In this document: in pieces, positions 1 to 48,520 of the stretch
Layout of the letters: each line of letters opens with the position of its first letter
Numbering within the stretch: position 1 is the stretch's first letter
Source: Diphasiastrum complanatum
Lineage: Eukaryota > Streptophyta > Lycopodiopsida > Lycopodiales > Lycopodiaceae
Assembly (NCBI GenBank): GCA_029204225.1
Contig: CM055106.1
Coordinates: 45,989,180 to 46,053,179, forward strand
Direction of reading: 5' to 3'
Length of the DNA: 64,000 nt
The notes under the pieces: generated by a model
Databases searched by the model: none
What the model was told of the DNA's origin: nothing
The model's input: the letters and a program-made list of their open reading frames with translations, nothing else
Translations under genes and position numbers: made by a program

Positions 1-1498
1 AGAATGCTCTAGAGAAATTGGAATGCAATTTCAAGAGGAGAAGCTGTGTATGGTGATTATGGTCACTTTTCTCAGTCAATTATTGAAATTATTGATACTA
101 TCATGGATAGGTTATTAGGTTGCGAGAATCTGTTCATGCCCATTGCCAGTACATACTACAAAGCTTATGGCGCGGTTTCAAAAAAAAAAAAAATTGGTTT
201 TTTTTTTTTTCGGTCTTTTTGAACACTAAAATGGCGTTTCGAAATGGGGTCATTTCGTATGTCCCGTTTTGAACGCATTTCAGCATTCGAAACGCGTTTC
301 GAGGAAACACTGTCTGAAACGTCAACGTTTGAAACATGATTGAAAGATCTTTATTTCAAACCCTTTTTTTGGGCCCAAAGGCCCCCAAAGAACCTGTGAA
401 TATTGGGGCCTAACAAAGTTTCAATTTTAGTTTCAGTTATAGTAGATTGTGGAAGATCACATGCATATGTGGTGCTAGATTATTGGAGCCAAGGGACATG
501 AGTCACCTTCTCACTAAAGTTTTCATGAATTGTGATTTGTTGGTTGATGAATCACAAATCGTCAATGAATTCGAATAGTCTTGATTCAAATTGGAAAGAA
601 TCGGGACTGTAAATTTGTTTAGAACTGTGTGGGTCCCAATATGGCAAAGCAGGTTTGTAGGGAACTTTCTTTGCCATTTCTCAAAGGAGAAGTTTGTAGG
701 AGACAAAGGAGGGCATTGAGCAAGCTTCTTTAGGAGAAAGGAGAGGAGAAAAGAGAGGAGAGAGGAAAGAGGAGAGATAATAGGAATTTTAAAAATAAAA
801 ATAAAAAGATCTTCCAAAATTAGTTCCATCGTGCTCAGTTGCAAATCAGAACATGATCATTTGGAGCATGATTGTATATCAGGAAAGGCAATAGGAGAGG
901 AGGTATTAGGTAAGAGGAAAGAGATGAAGGGGACTCAGGGGTGTGCGAAGTCACTGGTTTCTTCGAATTCGACATGACAAATTTGGGCAAAGCTCACTAC
1001 ATAGAGATAGAGTCCGATGAGAGATAGACATTGTGCTAGACGTTAATGCATTAGATCAAGCCATGTTTCCAGTTTGTGGCATAGCAGGCGATAGATGCAA
1101 CAACATCAGAGACAACATGCTTGTTCTCAGCCTCGTTATAGACATATAGCTCGGCAACAGAGATCCAAAGATGAGACACCACCATCACATCCATCACATC
1201 CTTTTTGAAGAGGATTGACAAATAGTGACATATAGAGATATATCTAGTTATTGTGAAAACCGAGGGCTTCAAACACTTTTCAACGAGGCTGTTATTTATG
1301 CCAGTAGGAGGAGATTTAATTAGGAATTTTCCACACAATATAGAATGGAGAATTCACGATGCAAGAAGGCTGAAAATTCAGCTAGCAACGATGGCGCTCT
1401 TGTTTTTTGTACACATTCTCAATCTATGCCTCCAAAAAAGAAAGATCCAATGCATTCATGATCTTAGTAGGTGTTGATTATGACCTGCTCTGATACCA

Positions 1499-1606
1499 TG
1501 TTGAAGATCAGAGCACACAAAAATGCATTCAAGACATTTGAGAGCTGACAGGAGATCGGAGAGAGAGCACACAACTTGTATTACAGAATTGAACTGTTGA
1601 TCATAC

Positions 1607-1664
<58 letters not shown>

Positions 1665-1677
1665 GTGTCTTTTAACA
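1499..1677 (-). repeat. Probable short LTR with adjacent primer-binding site (minus-strand retrotransposon 5' end)
   Basis: Read on the minus strand the segment starts TGTTAAAAGACACAAG, contains a (CT)n run (1611–1661) and ends ..CTTCAACA. It is followed at once by TGGTATCAGAGC (1487–1498), the complement of the initiator-Met tRNA 3' end used by plant LTR elements. The right border is chosen only from the TG..CA rule. I did not recognise a gag downstream (1486 leftwards), and no second LTR was found. Confidence 0.45.
1611..1661. repeat. (AG)n microsatellite
   Basis: About 25 uninterrupted AG units inside the candidate LTR. Confidence 0.95.
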
Positions 1678-2840
1678 CATAGTCCGTCTTTCATGAGTCT
1701 TTTTCACATCATGAGGATTGGACTACATTAATCACATTACAAGGGGCATTGTGCCTTATTTTGTCATGTATACGGTGTACAATGTAATCAATAATGATAA
1801 AGCTAATTACTTTGTAATAGCTTATAAACTGCGGATGCGGCACTAATTTACAACTCCTATGAAGTCATACTCTCATCGATATGGATGTGCAGATCATATG
1901 GCCAACAAGGGAGTGTCCTGTACCAACTGTGATATGGAAAATGCTTTCATGTGTTGTTCTCATCCATCGTATCAAGTGATCTACTGATTGAGTACATTAA
2001 TCACATGTGTATTATGAACTTAGATCTATATAAGAAACAGTTGCATAAAGTTCAAAGAACAGTGCCTGCATTTCCTTGTCAATTATGAACACGTTTCCTA
2101 CTCATTGCTACACCAATGTTCAAGCAGGCAATCACTCCTGCTATAACGATGTACTGAAACAACACTCTGATGGCTTCTTTACGAGCCCTTTATAGCCTTC
2201 CATATACTCTGACCTATGACCTGTCAACAATCCACCTGAAGCTCCCATTGAACATACTAATAATCTAATCTAATCCGCATGTCAACTTGTGAGCAATCAG
2301 CGTACACAAAAATGGTCCCATACCTCTTGAAAAATTGCACTTGGAGTTCTGCTGATTTGAATCAGCAGTGCATTAGCGATCAGCTAACCTGACAACCATT
2401 AAATCTGAAATGAGCTGTTTACTTTCAACACTGCACTATATTTGCTACTCATCAGCTTTCTTATCAATTACACATCAGTGGCTTGTCTGGAAAGTAATGC
2501 GGCATTATTGATTTAGCCTGTTCGTGCTCTTAGCCCATCTTGTTTTTGGTTTTGTGGATCCTTGTGCTTAGCAAATACTGTTCCGTAAGTGTTGTGAATC
2601 ATTTTGCCAAATCTTTGAGAGTCCTTTTCTTACAATTTTGTGTAGGGCAATCTTGGCTTTTTCACCCTTTTAATGGCTGGCTCCTTATGCCCCCTCTGTC
2701 TAACACTTTGCCTTGCTTATTTACGTTTATGATCAAAACACCCATTGCATGGAAAACCATGTTTTTCATGGTTTTTTGCCTTGTCCGCAATTAAGGGACT
2801 TTTTTCAGCAAAATGCCAAGAAGAGATTTGTGCATGCATG

Positions 2841-2841
2841 C

Positions 2842-2926
<85 letters not shown>
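2841..2926. repeat. (TG)n(AG)n compound microsatellite
   Basis: GTGT units at 2841–2858 pass into GA units to about 2926 with one AAG interruption. It ends 47 bp before the AUG5 acceptor at 2973, where a pyrimidine tract would be expected. Confidence 0.95.
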
Positions 2927-2973
2927 CTTAAATCTTTTGGCTGAAAAATGGATGAATTCTGGGTGTGGATCAG

Positions 2974-40193
<37,220 letters not shown>

Positions 40194-40760
40194 TATTCTC
40201 CCTCTCTTTTTTGCATACCACAATTCTTGCTTCCCCGAATTTATCTCTCTTACTCCTTCACTCTCTCCGACCACTCCCTTTCTCCCCTTTTGGCTTATAG
40301 CATCTCTCCCACTCTTTCCTCCCTCTTGACTCAGCATACATATCACCTATCTCTCTCCATCTACACTCGCCCTACATGCCCCATTTCTCTCTCCCCCTAC
40401 ACTCGGTGCACTCCCCCCTCTCTCTAAATATCTACACTCGACACACATCTTGAAGAAACAAAGTGTTTCTGATTACAAAGCCTTGCTAGCTTTCAGCCCT
40501 TCACCTGACGAAGATGTTCGCGAACTCGAACATCTGGAGACACGAAACACGAAGAGTTTTGCGAGCACAAAAGTCAACGGAGACGAAGACGAACGGTTCG
40601 CGAACACGAAGGATCCACGAACAAGATTCCTTTGCGGTCCAACAAGAGAGAAAGGCAGATGAGGTAAACGAAACCAACGGTGGAAACAAAACCCGTTCTG
40701 TCCTCACACTCCAAGGAGTACCACCAGAGATCACGCAAGTACCCAAAAGTACAGAGATCC

Positions 40761-41440
40761 TGTTATGATGGCATGACATCAGCAGATACTTTCTAGGTCG
40801 TGGCTAATCTGTCACTCTTGTAATTCCCTAGTGTAGATGTATAATCACTCTAATCTTAGGTTTACATAGAGAGACCGTACTTACTGGATAATACTTGACA
40901 TATATCAGAACAGGATACACAGAGTGTAACTAAAAGAGAAGAGACACTGAAGAAGTTTGATGCTAGTAAGCATTCAAGACGAACACAGACAGAAGCTCCG
41001 CCTGCGTGCGAGAAGATAATTATGTCTAGGATCGGAAGATCCAATTGTCCGCTAGTGAAGGGAGACTACTACTCGTGAGAGAATCGTGTTTCTCTCATGC
41101 CAAACGCACTGCATGGATTCGCATGCAGTGCCCTGAAGAAATCAGAGAAAATCAATATAGATTATTTTCTAGTTGTGTCTGATCTTGGATGTTGAATGCT
41201 TATGCTGTTTATTTTATATGTCTGAGTTTTCTTGTTCCCTTTGAATTCTTCACCTTGGTTGAAATTAAGTCGAATGTTGTATTAATTTTATGAACGTAGA
41301 TCAGTAGTAACTGACTACTCTCTGGAGGATTGTAGGAGTGTTTCAGCTGGCAGTGCCCAACGAACGCATCTGAACTCCATCCGAATCTTGAAAGAGAGTC
41401 GCGACTGTTTCGTGAATTTTTCTCCCCTAGATTCATTACA
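40761..41440 (+). repeat. Probable copia 5' LTR
   Basis: Starts TGTTATGATGGCATGAC and may end ..TTCATTACA at 41440. Two primer-site-like sequences follow: CGTATCAGAGC (41441–41451) and the canonical TGGTATCAGAGC (41471–41482). The true border is therefore uncertain by about 30 bp. No second LTR exists for comparison. Confidence 0.6.
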
Positions 41441-41470
41441 CGTATCAGAGCATCTCACGATTCTCATTAG

Positions 41471-41482
41471 TGGTATCAGAGC
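41471..41482 (+). promoter_or_regulatory. Primer-binding site (initiator Met tRNA)
   Basis: TGGTATCAGAGC, 100 bp before the gag ATG. Confidence 0.85.
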
Positions 41483-41581
41483 CATCTTGCCATATTCTGA
41501 CATAGCCAAGAAGCTAGCAGACCCAGGAGGCCAAGCACTCGGACAATCAACCATCAACAAAAAAACAGACTTCAAGAAGCA

Positions 41582-42382
41582 ATGGCTTCAATCAGCAGCA
41601 TGCAGAGCAAGATCTGCACTATACTTAATTCTTCAGGATCTAACTTTCTAGCCTAGAAAGTTAAGACATCTTTGATACTCAAGGGCGAATGACTCTTCCC
41701 CTGGGCAGATGGCACAGAAGAAATGCCTACGACAACAGGCAAGGAGCTACGCGAATGGAGGGAGAAAAATGACAAGGCAGTAGCCTTGCTATCATCTTCC
41801 ATCGAAGATAGCCTTATACTTGACCTGGCTACACTCTCCAAAGCTAAGGAGATGTGGGATGCACTGCTCACAAGATTTTAGACGAAATCAAGAAGTCAGA
41901 TTATGATGCTGGAAGATCAGTTGACGAATCTGCAGTGGGATGGAAAAGACCTCACCTCTTTCGTGAGAAAGATGAAGGATCTGTTTCTATCACTACACAA
42001 CTCAGGAGCAGAGAATGCAGTATCAGCTGAGAAGCAGCTCACATATCTGTTGAGAGCCTTACCCAGATCTTTCCAGACGACACGAACCCTGCTCGCGAAA
42101 GATTCTACCATGAACCTCGAAAAGGCGATTGTCGAGATTCGAGAGGAGGTCGAGGCCAGAGAGCATCTTGATCACAAAGATGTTCTGACCAGGCACTCTA
42201 TGGCAACAGAGAAAAATCAAAGAAATAGTTCAAGCCTAAGAGGGAGTCGAATGAGAGGCAGAATCGTGACCAGCAAGCAGAGGGGACCAGCAAAAGCAAT
42301 TGGAAGACCAAAGGGAGGTCGAAACGACAAGATGCAGACAAGAAGACCTACACGAGATGTAGAAGAGATGGGCATACAGTAG
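41582..42382 (+). pseudogene. Ty1/copia gag with three in-frame stops
   Basis: Starts MASISSMQSKICTIL (ATG 41582–41584) and stays in one frame to EEMGIQ. Stops fall at codon 25 (TAG), 37 (TGA) and 100 (TAG). The body shows DLATLSKAKEMWDALLTRF, MMLEDQLTNLQWDGKDLTSF, KQLTYLLRALPRSFQT and STMNLEKAIVEI, the usual copia gag (UBN2-type) order. A frame change near 42370 leads to two zinc knuckles, the first lacking its first Cys (Tyr instead) and the second complete: CIHCHKKGHAAMDC. Confidence 0.88.
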
Positions 42383-43061
42383 ATACCTGCTGGCTCAATC
42401 CCAAGATTGAGTGTATCCACTGCCATAAGAAGGGTCATGCAGCCATGGATTGCTGCCAGAACCCAAGAAACAGATCAGCACATAATAGACAGGAGAACAA
42501 TAATAGTTCTTCCTATGTCGAGGAGCCCGAGAGCTCGAAGATGGGTGAAGAAAGAAGGAACAAAAATTGTTCGACCGCCTACATCTGTGAAGATGTGTGT
42601 GCAGCATCAACATTTGACACACACGAGGTGATCCTGGATTCAGGAGCCACCTCGCACTTCGTGACATCAAGACGAATCATGTCTGATTTCAGAAGTGCAG
42701 ATCCCTCGAGATTCATAGTTCTTGGAGATGGATCCAGACATCAAGTGAATGGTATTGGTTCACTCTGGCTCAACACCAACGACAGAGACAGACGACTCGA
42801 AGACGTTCTGTTCGTGCCAACTCTGCAACAAGACTTGCTCTCTGTAGCAAGAATAGCAGATGCAAGGATGTGTGTGACATTTTCTAACGAAGCATGCAAC
42901 GTGATTGATGCCAGCACCAGCACTCTCATTGCTCAAGGCAGAAGGAAGGGCAACCTATATCATCTAAAGGTGCGCCTACTTGAAGATCAGATGCATTAGA
43001 CCCATGGCAACTCGCCAGACACTCTGTGGCACAGAAGACTCTGCCACATGAACTCCAAAGT
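42370..43061 (+). pseudogene. Ty1/copia zinc knuckles, protease and start of pre-integrase domain
   Basis: After the knuckles comes the aspartic protease motif VILDSGATSHFVTS, then FIVLGDGSRHQVNGIGS, LEDVLFVPTLQQDLLSVARI and the pre-integrase GNLYHL. A TAG at 42997–42999 interrupts, and the next residues include DTLWHRRLCHMNSK, where the element ends. Confidence 0.9.
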
Positions 43062-44821
43062 TTATTTGGACCCAGGTTCGAGCCTCCCCTTGGAAACCAA
43101 GAAGCATAATTTCTATGTAAGATCGTATCCCCATTAGGATTGTCAATCAAATGTATGCATGACCGATTCAGATCAATGGCTGACTAGAGATTAAATTTTC
43201 CCCAACGTGGAGAGTCCGTATTGGCCCCTTTATTTATGTCATTATGTGAATGCTTTGAATAGATGTGAATGATATCTTCAGCATATTCTATTGCATGCAT
43301 ATGCTCTTTTTCCTTGAATGTGTCTATGGTATGTGCATGCAATTAGACCATTCATAAAAGCTCACTTCAATTGCGATCTAGGAGGCACCACCGATTCCCT
43401 CACAAAAGATGAGGATCTGATCTCATGGTAACATGATTGCCTTGGTTACCTTAAGGATCTAGGTTAAGATGATAACACTAAGATCACCAAATTTTGTAGT
43501 TGTTTTACATTATAATTTCAAAACTTCATATGTTTTTGTCTCACTCCATCTTGGTAGATAACTCCTTTCTTTGCAAGAGGTTGTTGCAAGTTGTATACAT
43601 ATGCTAGGATGACTACAAATGCAATCCTCACTATAGTGATTGATCCAATATGAGCCAACTTGGTAGAATAATCCTCTATACAAAGATACTATTACTTGTG
43701 AAATGATAGCACATTCTTGGTACCACTTTTTGTTTGAAAAGTGCATGCAAAAATGGAAGGTGCCTGAGATTTGCTAAATTTATTAAAATTAGAGACATCA
43801 TTATTGTATCAAAAGTTTTGGACCCAATTTCTCGAGGTGCAAAACGTAGGGTCCATCTTTTGCCAAGGTGGTCACTGATCCTTCCCCGGTCTGCCAAATA
43901 AGAAAATAAATGCATTTTTCATTTTGAGATTATTACTAACAACTATTGCCTGCAGATCTCCAATGTGCGCAATATTTCAAAAAATAATTCATGATTTCTA
44001 ATTTTTGAGATTATTGCAAAGTGCTTCTTACCAATCTTACCAATTGGCAACATGCCCAATATTCCATTTGAAATTTTCGTGTAAGTACCTGATTGTGGTT
44101 AGCTTGGTAGTCCAAGAGTGCATTGCACTCAGTATGTCAACTTTAGATATTACATGCATTAGACTGGAGGTAGATGAGAGGCGAGGGTTTAATCTACGTG
44201 CACACACCATCTTGATGTCTAAGAAATTGTGAGTGCTTTCAGTTCATGCTAAGGCTCCTACACTACACGTTTCATCCATGGCATTGACCTCTTGAAGTAT
44301 GAGCACTTCAGGGGATGGATATAGCTTGCATTGACATATAATAGCCAATTGCTAAAATTCCAACTTGCAGCAAGTGGTTGGATCACATGCTGCTTCTTCA
44401 CTTGGCTAATGCTGATTTGTAAGAAACATTTTACCAAAGGCAAACAGATAAAAATAAGGAAACAAATGTTTGTATTCATTGGTCTAGCTTGAACAATAGC
44501 TTCCATGTGTTCACTTTTGTGGCCACTTGCCCTTTGAAAAGCATAATCTTTTACCATGGTGTTGTAGGCAGTTTTGCAATGTTGATATATTCAAATACTT
44601 CTCAAATATAAAGACATTTTGCATTCATGAAACACTGAAACAAGGCATGACGTTCATGAATGTTCCCAGATTGCCATTTCTAAGGCGGAAATGTTTACTT
44701 GGACTGCTTGCAAGTTCTGTCGGTTTACCATTAGTCTGATGACAAAGAACAGCAAAGCCAATGTTCCATTTTTTTACTGGCACCCTGAAACTTTTTTAGA
44801 GAATGGCAGACAGCAGCTCAA
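43062..44821. other. Intergenic DNA downstream of TMKL1
   Basis: Right after the copia breakpoint there is GGTTCGAGCC (43075–43084), a tRNA B-box-like string with no A box. TMKL1's 3' UTR lies in the right part. Nothing else recognised. Confidence 0.5.
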
Positions 44822-45468
44822 TCAAGTATGTCTTGAGTACAGCTCTCTACTTGTAATGTCAGGTGGAGTGTACAATGGTGATTGATTCTTGGGCCTTGAC
44901 TCTTCGAGCTGCTTAACAACTTCTTTAATATTGGGTCTAACAGAGGGAGAAGGGGCACAGCAGCCCATTGCCAGCTGAAGTGCCTGTAGCAAACCATCTT
45001 CAGCAGGGCCTTTCAATCCTCTCAGTAGCTCTAGGTCAAAAAGCTCCAAAGTGCGCTCCTCCAGAACCGCAGTCTTGACAAGAAGTGGCAAGTCCAGAAT
45101 TTCATTGGTTGCCTCTACCTTCCCTGGTTTTTTCCCTGTCAAAATCTCCAAAAGGACAATACCGAAACTGTAGATGTCGGTCTTTACATTGGCTTTTCTC
45201 ATTTTGCTAAGTTCCGGTGCTTTGTAACCCAGTTCTGTTGCCGCATTCATCACTTCATTGGTCGCTGCTGCAGTCATGAGCAGGTGGAGTCCGTAGTCTG
45301 AAAGATGGGCTACAAAATTCTCATCAACAAGAATGTTTTTTGATTTGAGGTTTCCATGTATGAGAGGGGTATGCAAGCCTGTATGGAGATGGGCTAAGCC
45401 TCTAGCAGCTCCCAAAGCAATCTTGTGCCTTCTTGCCCAGGTTGGACTTGGTTCTCGAGTGCCAGTTT
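44822..45468 (-). CDS. TMKL1: TMKL1 exon 2 (kinase C-lobe)
   Basis: Acceptor TTCTTATTCAG, then the rest of Lys480 and TGTREPSPTWARRHKIALGA, ARGLAHLHTG, IHGNLKSKNILVDEN, YKAPELSKMR (APE motif kept), DIYSFGIVLLEILTGKKPGK, MGCCAPSPSVRPNIKEVVK, ending YSRHT and TGA at 44822–44824. Confidence 0.94.
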
Positions 45469-48228
45469 CTGAATAAGAAATTAACAACAAAGGACTATTA
45501 GCTATGTTGTATTGGACAATATTGAAAACTTATAGTTTAGCTATTGAATATTGCACGCAGGATACACATGTACATCAAATAATTGAAGGCTTGAAAGGAA
45601 AAAACGTTAAGAGGCGTGAGGGAGTATTTTCTGTATTCTTAGGCATACGAGACCGCGCCTCTGGATGCTTAGAACCCAGCGTCTCTGAGAAATTCTATTC
45701 TAATTAATTACATTATGCCACTTTTATGGCAACTACACCCTGTCATCCAGTTGCCTTCAAGTTTTGGAAGGAGATCAAGCCTCTACCTTTGGCCCTGCTT
45801 CCAGACGCAAAGCTAGAAAAAGAGGTCGGGGAAATTTAGCGAAGTAGAATGGAGTTATAAGCTATTTCCAGTGCAGCCTCGGCCCTCAGCAGAGTATCAG
45901 CTGAGTTTGTTGCCGTCCCAACAAAAGAAAGAAATTCTCCAAGCAGCAGGTACTAATCTTTCAGAACAACATACAACCTAGCTCAACACTTGACTGCCTT
46001 AACAAAGTGCTTGATGAGCTTAGAGCCAAGAAATCTGATAGTCTTCAGAAGCCATTTCTGTTTTATAGTGCTGCTTTGCTATTCAGTCGTGGTACGACAG
46101 AGCTGCTGTTGAAAAGGAGTTTCAGTATCATTGAGGAACGTTCTAAAAGTCAAGGTCAACAAACTGACGTTTATGCTCTATTGGCTTTGCAAGCGAACTG
46201 GGACAGTTAACAAACAGATCGCTTCAGCACTGGAGTAAGTATTGATAAGAGCGTAATCACACATGCTAATCATCAACTCCGAAATAGAGCTTTGAAGGTA
46301 CCACATGTTTAGAGTACTTAACAAACAACTGGGAGCTCGCACTACAACACCAACCCGTGCCTGATAAATATCTTCAATTTTGAACATGCTTCGCCATTTC
46401 TTATGGCCAGTTCTGAAAAACAGAACGGTGGACTGAAAGTTCGCATAGGTTCATGATATGTCTACAGAGATGATGTGTAGCCTTCCTTCATCAATAATCT
46501 ATCACGAGGAAATCAAATTTTAAAAATTTAATACAAACTACATCTCCCCATAATGGCACCTCAAATTAATCTCAAGGGCAATATAAGAGCAACAATTGTC
46601 TGTTTTTTATAGTCTTCAAATTTGCACTCGTGCTATAATTTTTCAAGTCAGACGCTGAATTTTATTTCTCAATAACGAACAGTATTGATTAGCTTATACT
46701 CTAGAATCAGTTACAATACTTCCCAAGACTTGCACAAGAACGGCCTTCGGTACACAGAAAGGAATTGCATAAAACTTAGGAAGTACTCACTATGGAGAAG
46801 ATCGGATAAGTTGCCTTTGGGTAGGTAGTCGTAAACAAGCAGCTTCTCTCCATTGTGGCCTGAGTAAAATGCTCTGAGGGGTACAAGGTTTTGATGACGA
46901 ATGTAACCAAGCTCTTCAATTGCTTTCAGAAACTCATCGTGATCGCGCACGGTACCATCGCGAAGCAGCCTCAATGCAATCGTGGACCCAATACTTAGCT
47001 TCGCTTTGTAAACTGTACCATAGCTTGTCTTGCCCAATACCTCTCCTGTTGCATTAAGCACATCATCTGAAGTTAGGTGCTCTCCACCTTCAAAATGTAC
47101 GAGCTTTCCATTGCCAGCATCTGCCTCTTCAAGATCTTTCCTCAGGGAAGACGAAGTCAGGTTTTCTGAAAATGCATTCCCGCTGCTACTCAGCCCAATG
47201 TAGAGAGCCAACAGACCAACTGCCAGAACTAGAACACCAATTATAATGCCAGCAACAGCTCCAGGACTCGGTCCTCCACGATCTTTTCCTAAGACAGGTG
47301 CCGGCGCAGGAGAAGCATAACAGGGAATTGCAAGAAGTTGTCCACACAGAGAAGGGCTATTTCCAACAAATGATTCAGAGTTAAAGCTCTCATCAAAAGA
47401 AGGGATCTGTCCTGACAGATTGTTGTACGCCACATTCAAACCGTCCACCCCAGATTTTAAATATTTTAGCTGCGTCAAGCTCTCAGGAATAGGTCCTGTG
47501 AAAAAATTTCTGCTTAGATTTAGCTCAGCCAAGTCTAAAAAGCTGCCTAGAAATTCCGGAATAGTGCCTGAAAGCTTGTTGCTATTCAGATGCAGCTTCT
47601 GCAGAAACGAACAATGGAGGCTCGATGAAGCCGGAGATGGGATTGTTCCTGTAAAGAAGTTGTTGTCTAATTCCAGCTCTGTCAGCATATTGCATAAATT
47701 CCAGATTGAGCTGGGGATGTTCCCGTTCAATCTGTTATTGCTGAGATAGATAAACATGAGTCTGGTCGCGTCCCCAAGCTCTTGGGGAATGGTGCCTTTC
47801 AGATTGTTGTTGCTCACATTCAGTCTCCGCAGATAGAAAAGCAGCCCTAGCTCTGGTGGGAGGATTCCGTTCAGAGACCCAGCACTGCCGAGATCGAGCG
47901 CGTGGACAGCTACAGCGGGATCAAAAGCCAGAGTAGAATTGCGAGTAACTTCTAAAGATGAGCAGTTTAAAATAGATATATCATGCATGATCCATTCCAC
48001 TCCTTGCCAGCTGCAAAGATTATTGGACTCGTTCCATGAACGTAGCATAGGATTATTTGCATCCCCCAGCAGAGGCTTTATTCCCAAGAGGGTTTTCACA
48101 TCTTGGTTCAAGCTCTGGGATGCCACTATTCTGGATTCAAAGAGCAAATCCAACAACATAAAGCAAAATAGCTTCACAGCGACGGCCTTAGCTTTAATTG
48201 CAGAATGTTTTCGGAAGATATAAGCCAT
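44822..48228 (-). CDS. TMKL1: TMKL1-like LRR receptor pseudokinase, complete two-exon gene
   Basis: Exons 48228–46791 and 45468–44822 join through a GT–AG intron (phase 1, split Lys480) to 694 residues; Arabidopsis TMKL1 is about 670. Layout: hydrophobic signal anchor (about 14–30), an LRR N-cap with SWNESNNLCSWQGVEW, LRRs at about 108–280 (e.g. LNVSNNNLKGTIPQELG), the SFVGNSPSLCG cap, a membrane span 323–346, an acidic juxtamembrane segment, then the kinase fold. The Gly-rich loop is GKTSYGTVYKAK, but the catalytic Lys is Arg420 (IALRLLR), HRD is HGN (517–519) and DFG is DYG (537–539). It should sit in the plasma membrane and act as a scaffold or co-receptor, not a phosphotransferase; its ligand is unknown. 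Identity rests on close matches such as EVVKQLEESRPKN. Confidence 0.94.
45469..46790 (-). other. TMKL1: TMKL1 intron
   Basis: 1322 bp, GTGAGT to TTCAG. The position within the kinase domain matches the single intron common in this LRR-kinase group. No transposon recognised. Confidence 0.85.
46791..48228 (-). CDS. TMKL1: TMKL1 exon 1 (signal, LRRs, membrane span, kinase N-lobe)
   Basis: The ATG at 48226–48228 gives MAYIFRKHSAIKAKAVAVKL. It is the first Met of the frame, a few residues before the hydrophobic core. The exon ends in SDLLH plus one base before the donor GTGAGTAC (46790 leftwards). The ORF continues past the donor into non-family residues (EYFLSFMQFL) that belong to the intron. 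Confidence 0.93.
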
Positions 48229-48508
48229 ACTTTTTCACTTTCAGAGGTGGACTATTAAGCTTGGGTGGGAATAGCAGCTTGCAAGCTACTATTCCTATTA
48301 AAAAACGTCAGCTTGTTGTTAGATTCGTAGACCTTGCATATGCCTCATGTGTTTGCCTCTGTTAAGCAAGTATACATGTATAAGAACCTCATTCTTATCA
48401 CTTCCGTTGTAACGAATTTACACCGCTACAGCAATCAATGAACTAAACATTTGTATAGCTTTTAGATCCAGGCTCTTCGATATCGATCCCGTGTCAGCAA
48501 GAAGGCTG

Positions 48509-48520
48509 GGATATATAGCC
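48509..48520 (-). promoter_or_regulatory. Candidate TATA box of TMKL1
   Basis: Minus-strand GGCTATATATCC, about 285 bp upstream of the ATG. This fits a leader of roughly 250 nt. No transcript start is known. Confidence 0.5.

Larger units (their letters stand above)
1..2973 (+). other. 3' part of an AUG5 intron, mostly unannotatable
   Basis: No stretch matches the missing AUG5 N-terminus, so this is intron unless a very short exon is hidden. It holds a GTTTCGAAACG-rich patch with homopurine/homopyrimidine runs (about 170–340), a probable minus-strand LTR plus primer-binding site (1487–1677), and the (TG)n(AG)n tract just before the exon at 2974. The remainder is AT-rich sequence in which I see nothing. 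Confidence 0.6.
40761..43061 (+). mobile_element. 3'-truncated Ty1/copia retrotransposon
   Basis: Starts with a probable 5' LTR, then primer-binding site, gag, protease and the first part of the pre-integrase domain. Resemblance stops abruptly after LWHRRLCHMNSK at about 43061. No integrase, RT, RNase H or 3' LTR follows, so some 60% of the element is missing. Confidence 0.85.

Noticed and set aside
1487-1498. tRNA-like GCTCTGATACCA and TGGTATCAGAGC strings (also at 27519, 41471, 55873)
   Set aside because: These are LTR primer-binding sites, not tRNA genes.
2948-2973. ATG at 2948 as the start of AUG5
   Set aside because: The eight residues before the family match do not resemble AUG5, an AG acceptor sits exactly at the match border, and the protein would lack its N-terminal ~170 residues.
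43075-43084. tRNA or SINE B box (GGTTCGAGCC)
   Set aside because: No A box at the right distance upstream and no cloverleaf; it follows directly on a truncated copia gene.
46007-46210. Plus-strand 67-codon frame in the TMKL1 intron
   Set aside because: No family resemblance, no supporting splice context, and length expected by chance.
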